DNA from: Mariniflexile gromovii
GTDB taxonomy: Bacteria > Bacteroidota > Bacteroidia > Flavobacteriales > Flavobacteriaceae
DNA length: 34,579 nucleotides
Assembly (NCBI RefSeq): GCF_017814435.1
Contig: NZ_JAGJCB010000029.1
Location: 1-34,579, forward strand
Direction of reading: 5' to 3'
Shown here: in pieces, positions 8,305-16,909 of the stretch
How positions within the stretch are numbered: the stretch's first letter is position 1
Layout of the letters: each line of letters opens with the position of its first letter
Program-made: the position numbers and the translations under genes
The notes under the pieces: generated by a model
Seen by the model: the letters and a program-made list of their open reading frames with translations, nothing else
Told to the model about the DNA's origin: nothing
Databases searched by the model: none

Positions 8305-9120
8305 CTATTTCGATAAAATAAGTTGCATTTCCTGTTGAAGCTCTTTAGCTTTTTCAGCTGCTACTTGCGCAAAATCTTCTTTATTTGAAGCATAAATGAT
8401 GCCTCTAGAAGAATTTATCAGCAAACCAACATTATTGGTCATTCCATATTTACAAACATCTTGTAAATTACCACCTTGTGCCCCAACCCCAGGTACAAGT
8501 AAAAAACTATCTGGAATAATATTTCTAATATCAGCTAAATATTCTGCTTTGGTTGCCCCTACCACATACATCAAGTTTTGAGAATTTTTCCAAGTTTTTG
8601 AAGTTTCCAAAACTTGTTTATACAACTCTTTACCCTCAACCGTTTTCGTTTGAAAATCGAAGGCACCTTGATTGGATGTTAATGCCAATAAAATGGTGTG
8701 CTTGTTTTCAAATGCTAAGAAAGGCTCTACCGAATCTTTACCCATATAAGGCGCCACAGTAACCGAATCGAAGGCTAAATCTTCAAAAAAAGCTTTAGCA
8801 TACATAGTACTCGTATTCCCAATATCGCCACGTTTTGCATCGGCAATCGTGAAAATATCTGGATGGTTTTCGTTTAAATATTTGATGGTTTTCTCCAATG
8901 CTTTCCACCCTTTTAAACCATAAGCTTCATAAAATGCCGTATTGGGTTTGTATGATACGCATAAGTGGTGCGTAGCATCAATAATAGCTTTGTTGAAAGC
9001 AAAAATAGGATCTTCTTCTTTTAAAAGATGCTGCGGGATTTTATTTAAATCAACATCCAACCCTATGCATAGAAAGGATTTCTTTTTTTGGATTTCAGTG
9101 ATTAGTTGGTTTTGGGTCAT
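8305..9120 (-). CDS. pyrF: Orotidine-5'-phosphate decarboxylase
   Basis: PyrF decarboxylates OMP to UMP, the last step of de novo pyrimidine synthesis. The 271-aa length and layout fit the longer type-2 family. The catalytic Lys-Asp set is in [19 protein letters not shown] (about residues 90-108), and phosphate-binding parts are VPGVGAQGG and [11 protein letters not shown] near the C terminus. The start MTQNQLITE lies beside the left inverted repeat of the four-helix-bundle cassette; prfA is further upstream on the same strand. Confidence 0.95.
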   Translation of the reverse strand: MTQNQLITEIQKKKSFLCIGLDVDLNKIPQHLLKEEDPIFAFNKAIIDATHHLCVSYKPNTAFYEAYGLKGWKALEKTIKYLNENHPDIFTIADAKRGDIGNTSTMYAKAFFEDLAFDSVTVAPYMGKDSVEPFLAFENKHTILLALTSNQGAFDFQTKTVEGKELYKQVLETSKTWKNSQNLMYVVGATKAEYLADIRNIIPDSFLLVPGVGAQGGNLQDVCKYGMTNNVGLLINSSRGIIYASNKEDFAQVAAEKAKELQQEMQLILSK

Positions 9121-9121
9121 A

Positions 9122-9540
9122 GGTTTTTGGTGTTAGTATCTATGCATCAAATACTAGTACTTGCTTTTAGAATATTTAATCAATGCATTTATCCTTTTCT
9201 GAAGCGTATTCAACTTTTCATTTAATATTTTTTCTTCTTCTAAAGTAATAAAAGATAATTCTCTACATATTACAAAATGAGTTTCCAATTCAAATGCAGA
9301 ACCCAAACTTATTTGAAGGAATCTTACAAAATCTTTTTGCGAATCTTTAGCACAACCCTCAGCTATATTTGAAGGAATGGAAACAACACATCTGGACATT
9401 TGGGACTTTAATCCAAAATTTTCCGAATCTGGTAATTTTTCAATTAACAAGTAAACTTCTTTTACAATAGATATTGAATCTTTCCATATATCTAAATCTC
9501 TAAAGTTTCTCATCCATTATAATTTCTAATACCCAAAACC
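9122..9540. mobile_element. Putative cassette: four-helix-bundle gene flanked by inverted repeats
   Basis: GGTTTTTGGTGTTAG (9122-9136) and CTAATACCCAAAACC (9526-9540) are imperfect inverted repeats, 13 of 15 bases matching. They enclose exactly one gene, the four-helix-bundle protein, between prfA and pyrF. More degenerate copies (CCCAATACCTAAAATCCAATA) extend past the right arm. No transposase is inside, so movement would need help in trans. The cassette interpretation is inferred. Confidence 0.45.
9154..9513 (-). CDS. Four-helix-bundle protein (23S rRNA-intervening-sequence family)
   Basis: This 119-aa protein has the TIGR02436-type features: FRDLDIWKDSISIVKEVYLL in helix 1, GLKSQMSRCVVSIPSNIAEG in helix 2, FLQISLGSAFELETHFVI in helix 3 and a C-terminal helix. 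Members were first seen in 23S rRNA intervening sequences but are common as stand-alone chromosomal genes in Bacteroidota; the function is unknown. The gene sits between prfA and pyrF, bounded by inverted repeats. Confidence 0.9.
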   Translation of the reverse strand: MRNFRDLDIWKDSISIVKEVYLLIEKLPDSENFGLKSQMSRCVVSIPSNIAEGCAKDSQKDFVRFLQISLGSAFELETHFVICRELSFITLEEEKILNEKLNTLQKRINALIKYSKSKY

Positions 9541-9560
9541 CAATACCTAAAATCCAATAT

Positions 9561-10637
9561 TTAAATCACATCACTATTAGCTTTCAACTTTTCGGTGTTT
9601 TCAGCTAATTGTAATTCGTCTATAATTCTTTGGATATCGCCATTAACGATGTTCGACAAATCGTAAAGTGTTAAACCAATTCTATGGTCGGTTACACGTC
9701 CTTGTGGGTAATTATATGTTCTAATTTTCGCACTTCTATCACCCGAAGTTACCATCGAACCACGCTTTGCAGCATCTGCTTCATTTTTCTTGGCCAACTC
9801 CATTTCGTATAAACGAGAACGTAATACTTTAAATGCTTTCTCTTTATTTTTATGCTGTGATTTTTGGTCTTGACATTGCGCCACCAACCCTGTTGGTATA
9901 TGCGTTAATCGCACCGCCGAATAGGTTGTATTTACAGACTGACCACCTGGACCCGAAGAACAGAAAAAATCTATTCGTACTTCTTTTGGGTTGATTTCCA
10001 CATCAAACTCTTCAGCTTCGGGAAACACCATAACGGTTGCTGCACTGGTATGCACACGCCCTTGGGTTTCTGTTTGTGGTACACGTTGCACACGGTGCAC
10101 ACCTGCTTCAAACTTTAAAGTTCCATAAACATCTTCACCAGAAACTTCAAACTGGATTTCTTTAAAACCACCGTTTGTTCCTTCGCTAAAATCTACCGTA
10201 TCAACCTTCCAGCCTTTACTTTCGCAATATTTGGTGTACATTCTAAACAAATCGCCTGCAAAAATACTCGCCTCATCTCCACCTGTTCCTGCACGTAATT
10301 CTACTACGGCGTTTTTAGAATCTTCCGGATCTTTTGGTATTAAAAGAAATTTGATTTCATCTTCCAATTTAGGGATGCGTTCTTTGGCTTCTTCATACTG
10401 CATTTTAGCCATATCAACCATTTCAGGATCACCGCCTTCAGAAATAATCTCTTCAGCCTCCGCCAAATTATTGGTTACTTCAATATATTCATCGCGCTTT
10501 CCAATAAGAACTTTAAGATCTTTATATTCTTTATTTAAAGCAATGTAACGTTTTTGGTCGGTCATAATATCCGGTTGGATGATTAAATCGCTTACCTCAT
10601 CAAAACGCTGTTTTACTATTTGTAATTTGTCTAACAT
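9561..10637 (-). CDS. prfA: Peptide chain release factor 1
   Basis: RF1 recognises UAA and UAG stop codons and triggers peptide release. At 358 aa it is the normal length. The GGQ catalytic motif is in [20 protein letters not shown] (about residue 230), and the codon-recognition PxT tripeptide appears as PQT in [18 protein letters not shown], which marks RF1 rather than RF2. It has a -7 element 22 bp upstream (10659-10666). The prfA-pyrF pair may once have been closer, before the cassette inserted. Confidence 0.96.
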   Translation of the reverse strand: MLDKLQIVKQRFDEVSDLIIQPDIMTDQKRYIALNKEYKDLKVLIGKRDEYIEVTNNLAEAEEIISEGGDPEMVDMAKMQYEEAKERIPKLEDEIKFLLIPKDPEDSKNAVVELRAGTGGDEASIFAGDLFRMYTKYCESKGWKVDTVDFSEGTNGGFKEIQFEVSGEDVYGTLKFEAGVHRVQRVPQTETQGRVHTSAATVMVFPEAEEFDVEINPKEVRIDFFCSSGPGGQSVNTTYSAVRLTHIPTGLVAQCQDQKSQHKNKEKAFKVLRSRLYEMELAKKNEADAAKRGSMVTSGDRSAKIRTYNYPQGRVTDHRIGLTLYDLSNIVNGDIQRIIDELQLAENTEKLKANSDVI

Positions 10638-10658
10638 TTACTTATTTAAATTGTGGTG

Positions 10659-10666
10659 CAAAAATA
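10659..10666 (-). promoter_or_regulatory. -7 element of prfA promoter
   Basis: On the minus strand TATTTTTG matches TAnnTTTG exactly, 22 bp before the prfA ATG. No TTG is seen at the expected distance. Confidence 0.4.
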
Positions 10667-10855
10667 CGATAATTTATGAATTTTTAATAGTCGGCACACG
10701 AGTATTAAAAACTTAGTTAATTATACTACCTCATGGGAAACTTAAAATTATTTATAGTGCTTTGAAGTGTGATAAAAAAAGTTGAACTTCGCTTAACTTC
10801 TGAAATTAAATTAAAACCATTTGAAATCAGACGCTAAGCACTAAACGAATAAAGC

Positions 10856-12790
10856 ATGCCACTAAAAACAAAGCCTAAATACACCACATTTATTGCTCTT
10901 ATTTTATTTACAATTCTTTTAAATTCTTGTGCCAATAAACGTGCCGCCAATTACAAAATAGCCCCATCCCTCCCACCTAATAAATTACAAACCACCGAAG
11001 CAAAAGTGTATTGGGATTTGGCGAATGGCAATAAAAACATGGATTGGACAAGGTTGGATACCACATTGGAATTTATAAAAAACGAATACGATTGTTCCGA
11101 TTTTAGATTGGTAAACCTTATTCGAATTATGTATGAATATGGTGATGCCATACCCAACGATTATAAAAAGAAAATAGAAGATGTGCTTTTTAATTTTCGT
11201 TATTGGATGGATGAACCAGGTGAGAACTCCATGTGCTATTGGAGTGAAAACCATCAAATACTTTTTGCTTCAGCAGAATTTCTAATTGGGCAGAAATACC
11301 CAAATGCCGTTTTTCCAAATAGCGGATTAACAGGTAGCCAACATATGGAAAAATCAAAAACCCGTATACGCGATTGGCTATTGATACGATGGAATTACGG
11401 CTTTACCGAATTTTATTCCAATGTGTATTACAAAGAAGATGTTGGCGCATTAATCAACTTAATTGATTATGCCGAAAACGAAGAAATTTCAAAAAAAAGC
11501 CAAATAATTTTAGATTTACTTTTTTATGACGTAGCCACACAAAGCTCAAAAAACATGTTTATTTCTACCAGCGGACGTGCTTATGAACGTAACCGAAAAG
11601 GCGGACCAGATTACACATTTGGCGGCGTTACTGAGTATTATTGGGGCAACGGAGAAGCTATTGATGCTGGTATGATGTACGGTTTGGTAACCAGCAAAAA
11701 ATACAAAACCCCACCCATACTAACCAAAATAGCCCAAGACAGCTCTAATGTCATCATCAAACAAAATAACGGACTTGATATTTCCGAACTAAAAAAGGAA
11801 GGTTATTATGGCAAAGATATGCGCAGTTTAATGATGCAATGGGGCATGGAAGCTTTTATAAACCCAAGCGTGGTGAGAAACTCTTTGTACCATATTAGAA
11901 AATACAATATGTTTTCCAATGAATTCCTAAAAGATTTTAGAAACCTAGATATTGGCATTATAAAATCCCTTCATTTGGAACCTCTTGCCATAAAGCTTTT
12001 AAACCCGCAATATTTAGGGTCTGCCATTCAAAAAGGGAATACCTATACCTATAGAACAAAAGATTACTCCATTTATACTGCACAAAACCACCAACCAGGA
12101 GATTATGGGAGTCAGCATCATATTTCCGGCATGAATATTAGCAACCACTTTGCCATTTATCATTGCCATCCTGCCGTTGAAAAAGATGTTAAAATGCACT
12201 CGCCTAATTATTGGGTGGGATATGGGCATCTACCACATTCGGTACAAGATAAAAACGTGAACCTTTCCATTTATAATATTCCAAAGAAAAAAGGAACGAT
12301 GGAAAAAGCTTTGTTAGATTATACCCACGCCTATTTTCCAAAGGAAAAATTTGATAGTATTTTGTTGATTAACAACTACATTTTCGGAAAAAAGGGTGAA
12401 ACCTATTGTGCTTTTGTTGGTGCCAATACTTTAAATTTCAGAGAAGGCACCACCGACGATGTGATTCAAAAAGGAAAAAACGTGTTTTGGATTACGGAAG
12501 CTGGTTCAAAAACCCAAGATGGTTCTTTTGAAGCATTTGTACAGCGCATTAAAAGTAATAAAATTGAATTTGACGAAAGGAAACTGAAGCTTAATTATAT
12601 CTCTAACAACAACACCTACGAATTGAAATTTGATTCCGATTTTAAGCTTAACGGACAGATTATAGACACAGAATACCTTCGTTTTGATTCTCCTTATATA
12701 AAATCTGACAAAAAAGCTGAAACCTATAAGTTCATAATGGATGATGAGTATCTCTTCCTTGATTTTAATAATTTAATTCGAGAATATTGA
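10856..12790 (+). CDS. Large lipoprotein, probable carbohydrate-active toroid protein
   Basis: The 644-aa protein has a lipoprotein signal peptide (FIALILFTILLNSCANKRA, Cys about residue 25). Residues 50-390 are helical with conserved-looking aromatic and His/Asn patches: MCYWSENHQILFASAEFLIG, RDWLLIRWNYGFTEFYSNVY, GGVTEYYWGNGEAID. Residues 400-644 are beta-rich (GDYGSQHHISGMNISNHFAI, HSPNYWVGYGHLPHS). A helical toroid followed by a beta-sandwich is the layout of several polysaccharide lyase and heparinase-type families, and a GH43 gene follows, but I do not recognise a named family. A scar of a paralogue's 3' end is at 14722-14775. Surface or periplasmic location is inferred. Confidence 0.8.
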   Translation: MPLKTKPKYTTFIALILFTILLNSCANKRAANYKIAPSLPPNKLQTTEAKVYWDLANGNKNMDWTRLDTTLEFIKNEYDCSDFRLVNLIRIMYEYGDAIPNDYKKKIEDVLFNFRYWMDEPGENSMCYWSENHQILFASAEFLIGQKYPNAVFPNSGLTGSQHMEKSKTRIRDWLLIRWNYGFTEFYSNVYYKEDVGALINLIDYAENEEISKKSQIILDLLFYDVATQSSKNMFISTSGRAYERNRKGGPDYTFGGVTEYYWGNGEAIDAGMMYGLVTSKKYKTPPILTKIAQDSSNVIIKQNNGLDISELKKEGYYGKDMRSLMMQWGMEAFINPSVVRNSLYHIRKYNMFSNEFLKDFRNLDIGIIKSLHLEPLAIKLLNPQYLGSAIQKGNTYTYRTKDYSIYTAQNHQPGDYGSQHHISGMNISNHFAIYHCHPAVEKDVKMHSPNYWVGYGHLPHSVQDKNVNLSIYNIPKKKGTMEKALLDYTHAYFPKEKFDSILLINNYIFGKKGETYCAFVGANTLNFREGTTDDVIQKGKNVFWITEAGSKTQDGSFEAFVQRIKSNKIEFDERKLKLNYISNNNTYELKFDSDFKLNGQIIDTEYLRFDSPYIKSDKKAETYKFIMDDEYLFLDFNNLIREY

Positions 12791-12798
12791 AAATTTTA

Positions 12799-12870
12799 AT
12801 GAAAAAATATAACTTCGTTTACCTAGTAATATGTATAACTTTTTCAGTTTTAAGCTTATCCTGTTCCTAA
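12799..12870 (+). pseudogene. Orphan lipoprotein signal peptide (deletion remnant)
   Basis: A 23-codon ORF starts MKKYNFVYLV and ends SVLSLSCS, then stops. This is a complete lipoprotein signal peptide with lipobox LSLSC and nothing after it. The next gene starts 26 bp on with its own signal peptide. The likely reading is that the mature part of a lipoprotein gene was deleted, leaving only the 5' end. A functional micro-peptide cannot be excluded. Confidence 0.5.
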
Positions 12871-12896
12871 TCATTACACAACTAAAATAAATATAT

Positions 12897-13835
12897 ATGA
12901 AATATTTCACCACCTTTTTTTTAACATTGACAATCGGAAGTATCAGTTTAGCTCAAAATCCATTTATTACACATATGTACACCGCCGACCCATCGGCTCG
13001 TGTATTCAACGATACGCTTTATGTTTACCCTTCGCACGATCCCGATAATGCTGATTGGTTCGATATGGTAGATTGGCATGTGTTTTCAACTACCGATATG
13101 GTAAACTGGACCGACCATGGTGTTGCTTTAGATATTAAAGATGTGAAATGGGCCGAAAAATACGCATGGGCACCAGATTGTATACAAGCAAACGGGAAGT
13201 ATTATTTCTATTTCCCAACCGATCAATTTCATATAGGTGTTGCCGTAGGCGATAAACCAACCGGCCCTTTTGTTGACCCTCTTCGGAAACCGCTAATTTC
13301 TATGAACACCAAAGGCGTTGTTTGCAACAGGGATTTTATTGACCCGGGTGTATTTATAGACGATGATGGGCAAGCCTATTTATATATGGGTCAACTGGTT
13401 GTAAACGCCATTAAGCTTAATAAAGATATGATTTCATACGATGGCAAAGTTCACCTACTGGAAGGAACCGATGATTTTTTTGAAGCTTCATGGATGCATA
13501 AATACAAGGGAAAATATTATTTATCGTATGTTGGAACAAGCGGCGAAATAAAATATTGCATGTCCGATAACCCTTTAGGTCCTTTTGAATATAAAGGCGT
13601 TATTTTAGAAAAAATGAACAGCGGCACAAACCACCATTCCATAGTTGAATACCAAGGGCAATGGTACATGTTTTATCACAATTCAGACTTATATTATAGA
13701 AACCACCCTGAAGTAGAAGAAAAATTTGGATGGGGACATGAAGGTAGTCCGCACCCATTTCGCAGGTCCATATGTTTCGATACATTATATTACAATGAAG
13801 ACGGCACCATTCAACAAGTAATTCCTACTAAGTAG
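12897..13835 (+). CDS. Glycoside hydrolase family 43 protein
   Basis: A secreted 312-aa five-bladed beta-propeller enzyme with an N-terminal signal peptide (MKYFTTFFLTLTIGSISLAQ). The GH43 catalytic triad is visible: base Asp in TADPSARVFNDTLYVYPSHD (about residue 32), pKa-modulating Asp in RDFIDPGVFIDDDGQAYLYM (about 148), and acid Glu in FFEASWMHKYKGKYYLSY (about 200). Members usually act on arabinose-, xylose- or galactose-containing side chains; the substrate is not predictable here. No SusC/SusD pair lies in the window, so this is not a complete polysaccharide utilisation locus. Confidence 0.9.
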   Translation: MKYFTTFFLTLTIGSISLAQNPFITHMYTADPSARVFNDTLYVYPSHDPDNADWFDMVDWHVFSTTDMVNWTDHGVALDIKDVKWAEKYAWAPDCIQANGKYYFYFPTDQFHIGVAVGDKPTGPFVDPLRKPLISMNTKGVVCNRDFIDPGVFIDDDGQAYLYMGQLVVNAIKLNKDMISYDGKVHLLEGTDDFFEASWMHKYKGKYYLSYVGTSGEIKYCMSDNPLGPFEYKGVILEKMNSGTNHHSIVEYQGQWYMFYHNSDLYYRNHPEVEEKFGWGHEGSPHPFRRSICFDTLYYNEDGTIQQVIPTK

Positions 13836-13860
13836 CACAAGGCACTTGTTTTTAGACCTA

Positions 13861-13891
13861 TTGACAATGTGTGAAAAATTAACTAAATTTG
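13861..13891 (+). promoter_or_regulatory. Promoter of the duplicated-domain secreted protein gene
   Basis: TTG (13861-13863), 20 nt, TAAATTTG (13884-13891) matches the Flavobacterium consensus fully. The predicted leader is about 60 nt, and the gene starts at 13960. Confidence 0.6.
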
Positions 13892-13959
13892 ATTGATTAC
13901 CACATAGTTAATTAATTAAAATTCAAAAAGTTAAACCTTATTATGATAACATACAAGCT

Positions 13960-14670
13960 ATGAAAACAACCATTACATTGCTCATTGTCACCTTGTTCTC
14001 ATTGGGAAGTCAAGCACAAAATCCAATCGGCGCTTGGGAATCTTTTTCTACTTCTGAAAGCGGAGACAAACTAAAAAACGTGGTTATTATTGCTGATGGA
14101 TACCAAGTGATGACTACCTACAACGCTACAACAGGAAAGTTTATTAGCACCAATGGGGGCTCATGGCAATTAGATGGTGATATGGTAACGGGAAAAGCTG
14201 AATTTGATACCGCCAACCCTGAGCTTGTAGGCAAAGAAATTAAATTTAAAGTGAAAATCAGCGATAACAACATTGAAATTGTGAACAGTGGCATGAAATT
14301 CCAACGAATAGACAGCGGTACACCCGGTAAGCTACAAGGCGCTTGGTTAATGTCTGGCAGAATAAGAGACGGCAAAACGGAATTACGCAATACAAGTGGC
14401 CCAAGAAAGACCATGAAAATTTTATCGGGCACTCGCTTTCAATGGATCGCTTACAATACAGAAACAAAACAATTTATGGGCACTGGCGGAGGCACCTACA
14501 CAACCATAAATGGTGAATACACCGAAAATATTGAATTCTTTTCAAGAGACGACTCTAAAGCTGGACTTAGCTTAAAATTTAATTACGAGCTGATTGATGG
14601 CAATTGGCACCACTCAGGTCTGTCCAGTAAAGGCGACCCTATCCATGAAATATGGAGTTTAAGGGAATGA
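13960..14670 (+). CDS. Secreted protein with two lipocalin-like repeats
   Basis: The 236-aa protein has a signal peptide (MKTTITLLIVTLFSLGSQAQ). The mature part is two similar beta-barrel-like halves: PIGAWESFSTSESGDKLKN with NATTGKFISTNGGSW, then LQGAWLMSGRIRDGKTELRN with NTETKQFMGTGGGTY. Each begins with a GAW motif and has a later G(K/Q)F-x-(G/S)T-GG turn, so the gene arose by internal duplication. It resembles DUF4488-like or lipocalin-like 'membrane or secreted' proteins of Bacteroidota, but the match is tentative. It has its own promoter and lies beside the GH43 gene, so it may bind a carbohydrate or another small ligand. Confidence 0.75.
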   Translation: MKTTITLLIVTLFSLGSQAQNPIGAWESFSTSESGDKLKNVVIIADGYQVMTTYNATTGKFISTNGGSWQLDGDMVTGKAEFDTANPELVGKEIKFKVKISDNNIEIVNSGMKFQRIDSGTPGKLQGAWLMSGRIRDGKTELRNTSGPRKTMKILSGTRFQWIAYNTETKQFMGTGGGTYTTINGEYTENIEFFSRDDSKAGLSLKFNYELIDGNWHHSGLSSKGDPIHEIWSLRE

Positions 14671-14721
14671 TGTATATACTATAAAAGTCCTTAAAAAGAG
14701 GTTGAGATTTATAAAATCACC

Positions 14722-14775
14722 CTAAACATGAAGCCTCTTTACCTTGATTTTAATAATTTGTTCAGAAAACATTAA
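14722..14775 (+). pseudogene. 3'-end remnant of a paralogue of the 644-aa lipoprotein gene
   Basis: The frame ending at the TAA at 14773 reads LNMKPLYLDFNNLFRKH. This aligns with the C terminus of the 644-aa protein (EYLFLDFNNLIREY), including 18 identical nucleotides (14742-14759 versus 12757-12774). Nothing upstream continues the match, so only the last codons of a second copy survive. Confidence 0.5.
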
Positions 14776-14790
14776 TAACTAGGTAAAGAG
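14735..14790. repeat. 10-bp inverted repeat overlapping the paralogue scar
   Basis: CTCTTTACCT (14735-14744) and AGGTAAAGAG (14781-14790) are perfectly complementary with a 36-nt loop. AAAGAGG at 14695-14701 could pair instead with CCTCTTT (14734-14740), so two exclusive hairpins are possible. There is no T run, so it is not an ordinary terminator. Confidence 0.35.
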
Positions 14791-14854
14791 ACATATATTC
14801 CATACTAAGATATTTTGTTAACATATGTGTAATATGAAAACACAAAATATCCTA

Positions 14855-16006
14855 TTAGTAAAGCTCCTTTCTTCTAATATTGATACGCATGGCATTTTCT
14901 ATGGGTTTTTCTGAAACCAATATTAAATAACCACCACCACCAGCACCAGCTAATTTCCATGCCAATGCTTGATCTTTATATTTATCAATCTCTGCTTGGA
15001 TTCTCTCATTAACCATAGCTGGAAACATGGTTGTTTGCGCTTTAAATGACTTTAGAAAACCTTCAGCAAATTTTTTCAAATCTTTGTTTTTAATAGCCTC
15101 CCAAACTTCTTCAGCTGCACTAGCTAATGGTTTCACGTTATCTTTATTGATGTAGGTTTCTGTTAAAAGATCTAAACCTTGTTCCCTTGGCCATAAAAGA
15201 ACCATATATATATGCTCTTCAAGCCATGACAAAGTCTCTTCATCATGCATAGACTCAAACTTTAATGGCCAATAAGCATTATCGTAATAATGTCTTACTA
15301 AACCCGGCATACAAATACCAATGGCATCTTGAGCTCCAGATATCATTGTAGAACCAGGCGTATTTTCATATTTAAAAAGAATTTCAGCTAACTTTTCTGG
15401 TTTCTCTAAAGGTAAATAATACGGCCAAATTTTCTTTGCTGCATTTCGGGTAGATGTACTCATACCGCAACGCTCATTATATTCAATAACAGGCTCTAGC
15501 GATAATGTAATAGCCCATCCAGGGTGGTATTTTGATACATAAGGCTGGTCAATCCATGTTCCTGCCAAGTCAATTCTGTAAGGTAAAGAACAATTTCCTG
15601 CCGTTCTTATTGCTGTCGTGGAGCGTTCTGGAAGACCTGCATCTGGAATTCTTTTAAGATTTTTTAATTCTATATTAAGCTCTCTACATAACTCTTCTTT
15701 TCCAGGAGAAAAACCATCTTCGTTTACAACAAAGTAATCGGGTTTTAATTCTATGAGATCATCTTTAAAATCCAAAATGCCCGAACCACTATTTACAAAG
15801 GCTTTTTTAACGTGCTTAATGGCACTTATCATATACAGCCTTTCTTGTTCTGAATTTATAGTTTGGCGGCCTTTTAATTCTGCAATGGTGGCATCAGAAC
15901 CAATTCCCACATACAAATCACCATACGAAGACGCCTCTTTAAAAAAAGCAATATGCCCACTGTGTAGCATATCAAAACAACCTGATACAAATACCTTTTT
16001 ATTCAT
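14855..16006 (-). CDS. Cytidylyltransferase-GHMP kinase-like fusion protein
   Basis: Residues 1-130 form a nucleotidyltransferase domain with the HxGH motif in VSGCFDMLHSGHIAFFKEAS and ERSTTAIR as the second signature. Residues 140-383 resemble a GHMP sugar kinase: motif 1 as LPYRIDLAGTWIDQP and motif 3 as KLAGAGGGGYLILVS. The usual ATP-binding motif 2 (PxxxGLxSSA) is not seen; STMISGAQDAIGIC stands in its place. The fusion suggests activation of a sugar or sugar phosphate to an NDP form for cell-surface glycans, like FKP or HldE in principle. The kinase half may be altered or inactive. The gene stands alone. Substrate unknown. Confidence 0.75.
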   Translation of the reverse strand: MNKKVFVSGCFDMLHSGHIAFFKEASSYGDLYVGIGSDATIAELKGRQTINSEQERLYMISAIKHVKKAFVNSGSGILDFKDDLIELKPDYFVVNEDGFSPGKEELCRELNIELKNLKRIPDAGLPERSTTAIRTAGNCSLPYRIDLAGTWIDQPYVSKYHPGWAITLSLEPVIEYNERCGMSTSTRNAAKKIWPYYLPLEKPEKLAEILFKYENTPGSTMISGAQDAIGICMPGLVRHYYDNAYWPLKFESMHDEETLSWLEEHIYMVLLWPREQGLDLLTETYINKDNVKPLASAAEEVWEAIKNKDLKKFAEGFLKSFKAQTTMFPAMVNERIQAEIDKYKDQALAWKLAGAGGGGYLILVSEKPIENAMRINIRRKELY

Positions 16007-16373
16007 TTAATTATTTTATTAATTTACTGAAATGGATTGAACTTATCATTTATAGGGCATTTAAATCCCAATGGCAAGCAAGGTATTTCATTTGTAAAAA
16101 CCTGACAAATAATGTCGGATAAATGGTTATTTATGGGTTAAAGTGTTAAAACCTTCGTTATTGCCAGATGAGTTTAAGTTTTGTAGTTTCATATTTTATT
16201 AAATAAGCTAAGTCAATTTATAGTACACGTAGGATTTACATACTTTTTTACAAGAATCAGTTTGTTTTTACGGTTTAAATTTATTCAAGAAAGCTTAGTC
16301 TTTTAACATGAGGCACAAACATTTAAACGCAACCTTTTTGCTTTTTTTACATCTTTTAAATAAAACCGTGTTT
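16007..16373. other. Intergenic region with no recognisable feature
   Basis: This 367-bp A/T-rich stretch separates two divergent genes and should hold both promoters, but no full TTG...TAnnTTTG match was found on either strand. The in-frame ATG at 16308 would add 22 unlikely residues before a clear lipoprotein start. Confidence 0.5.
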
Positions 16374-16754
16374 ATGAAAAAATTTCTAATTTTAATTATT
16401 TCAATTTCAACACTATTTAGTTGTTCAAGTGATAACAATAATATTTCAGAAGTGAATATTCGATTGTCTAATGTTAGTCAATATAATTTCAAGAACATTG
16501 TTGTTAACACTAGTACCGGGAATACCAATTTCGAAAACATGAGCTCTCAAGAAACGACTAACTATAAGGCATTTGAAACTGCATATAGATATGCTTTTGT
16601 GGAATTAGAAATTGATGGAAAAACATATACTTTACAACCAATAGATTACGTTGGAGAAACACCTCTTAAAAACGGAAATTACACTTATCAAATTGATGCA
16701 AATGACTCCCAAGAACAATACGGAAAATTGAGCTTGACATTAATTGATGAATAA
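16374..16754 (+). CDS. Small hypothetical lipoprotein
   Basis: This encodes 126 aa from the ATG at 16374, chosen because it begins a textbook lipoprotein signal peptide (MKKFLILIISISTLFSCSSD, Cys17). The mature part is a short beta-rich domain (NIRLSNVSQYNFKNIVVNTS, YAFVELEIDGKTYTLQPIDY). No family recognised. Its terminator is shared with the convergent nrdJ. Confidence 0.75.
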   Translation: MKKFLILIISISTLFSCSSDNNNISEVNIRLSNVSQYNFKNIVVNTSTGNTNFENMSSQETTNYKAFETAYRYAFVELEIDGKTYTLQPIDYVGETPLKNGNYTYQIDANDSQEQYGKLSLTLIDE

Positions 16755-16854
16755 TATGATTTGCTAATAAACAACAGTGCTTAGAATATTAAAAAGAAAG
16801 AAGATTCTTAAGAAAGGCGCTAAACAAAAACACCAATAAATTTTTAAAAAAAAC

Positions 16855-16890
16855 AAAAAAGGAAGTCAACAACCATCAACTTCCTTTTTT
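16855..16890. terminator. Bidirectional terminator between the lipoprotein gene and nrdJ
   Basis: AAAAAAGGAAGT (16855-16866) pairs with ACTTCCTTTTTT (16879-16890), loop 12 nt. T runs follow on both strands. It lies between convergent stops at 16754 and 16910. Confidence 0.85.
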
Positions 16891-16909
16891 ATTTGATTAA
16901 AAGAACTTA

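Noticed and set aside
9526-9570. CRISPR-like short array in the repeated ACCCAAAACCCAATACC stretch
   Set aside because: The units are short, degenerate and without spacers; there are no cas genes. It is better explained as cassette flank repeats.
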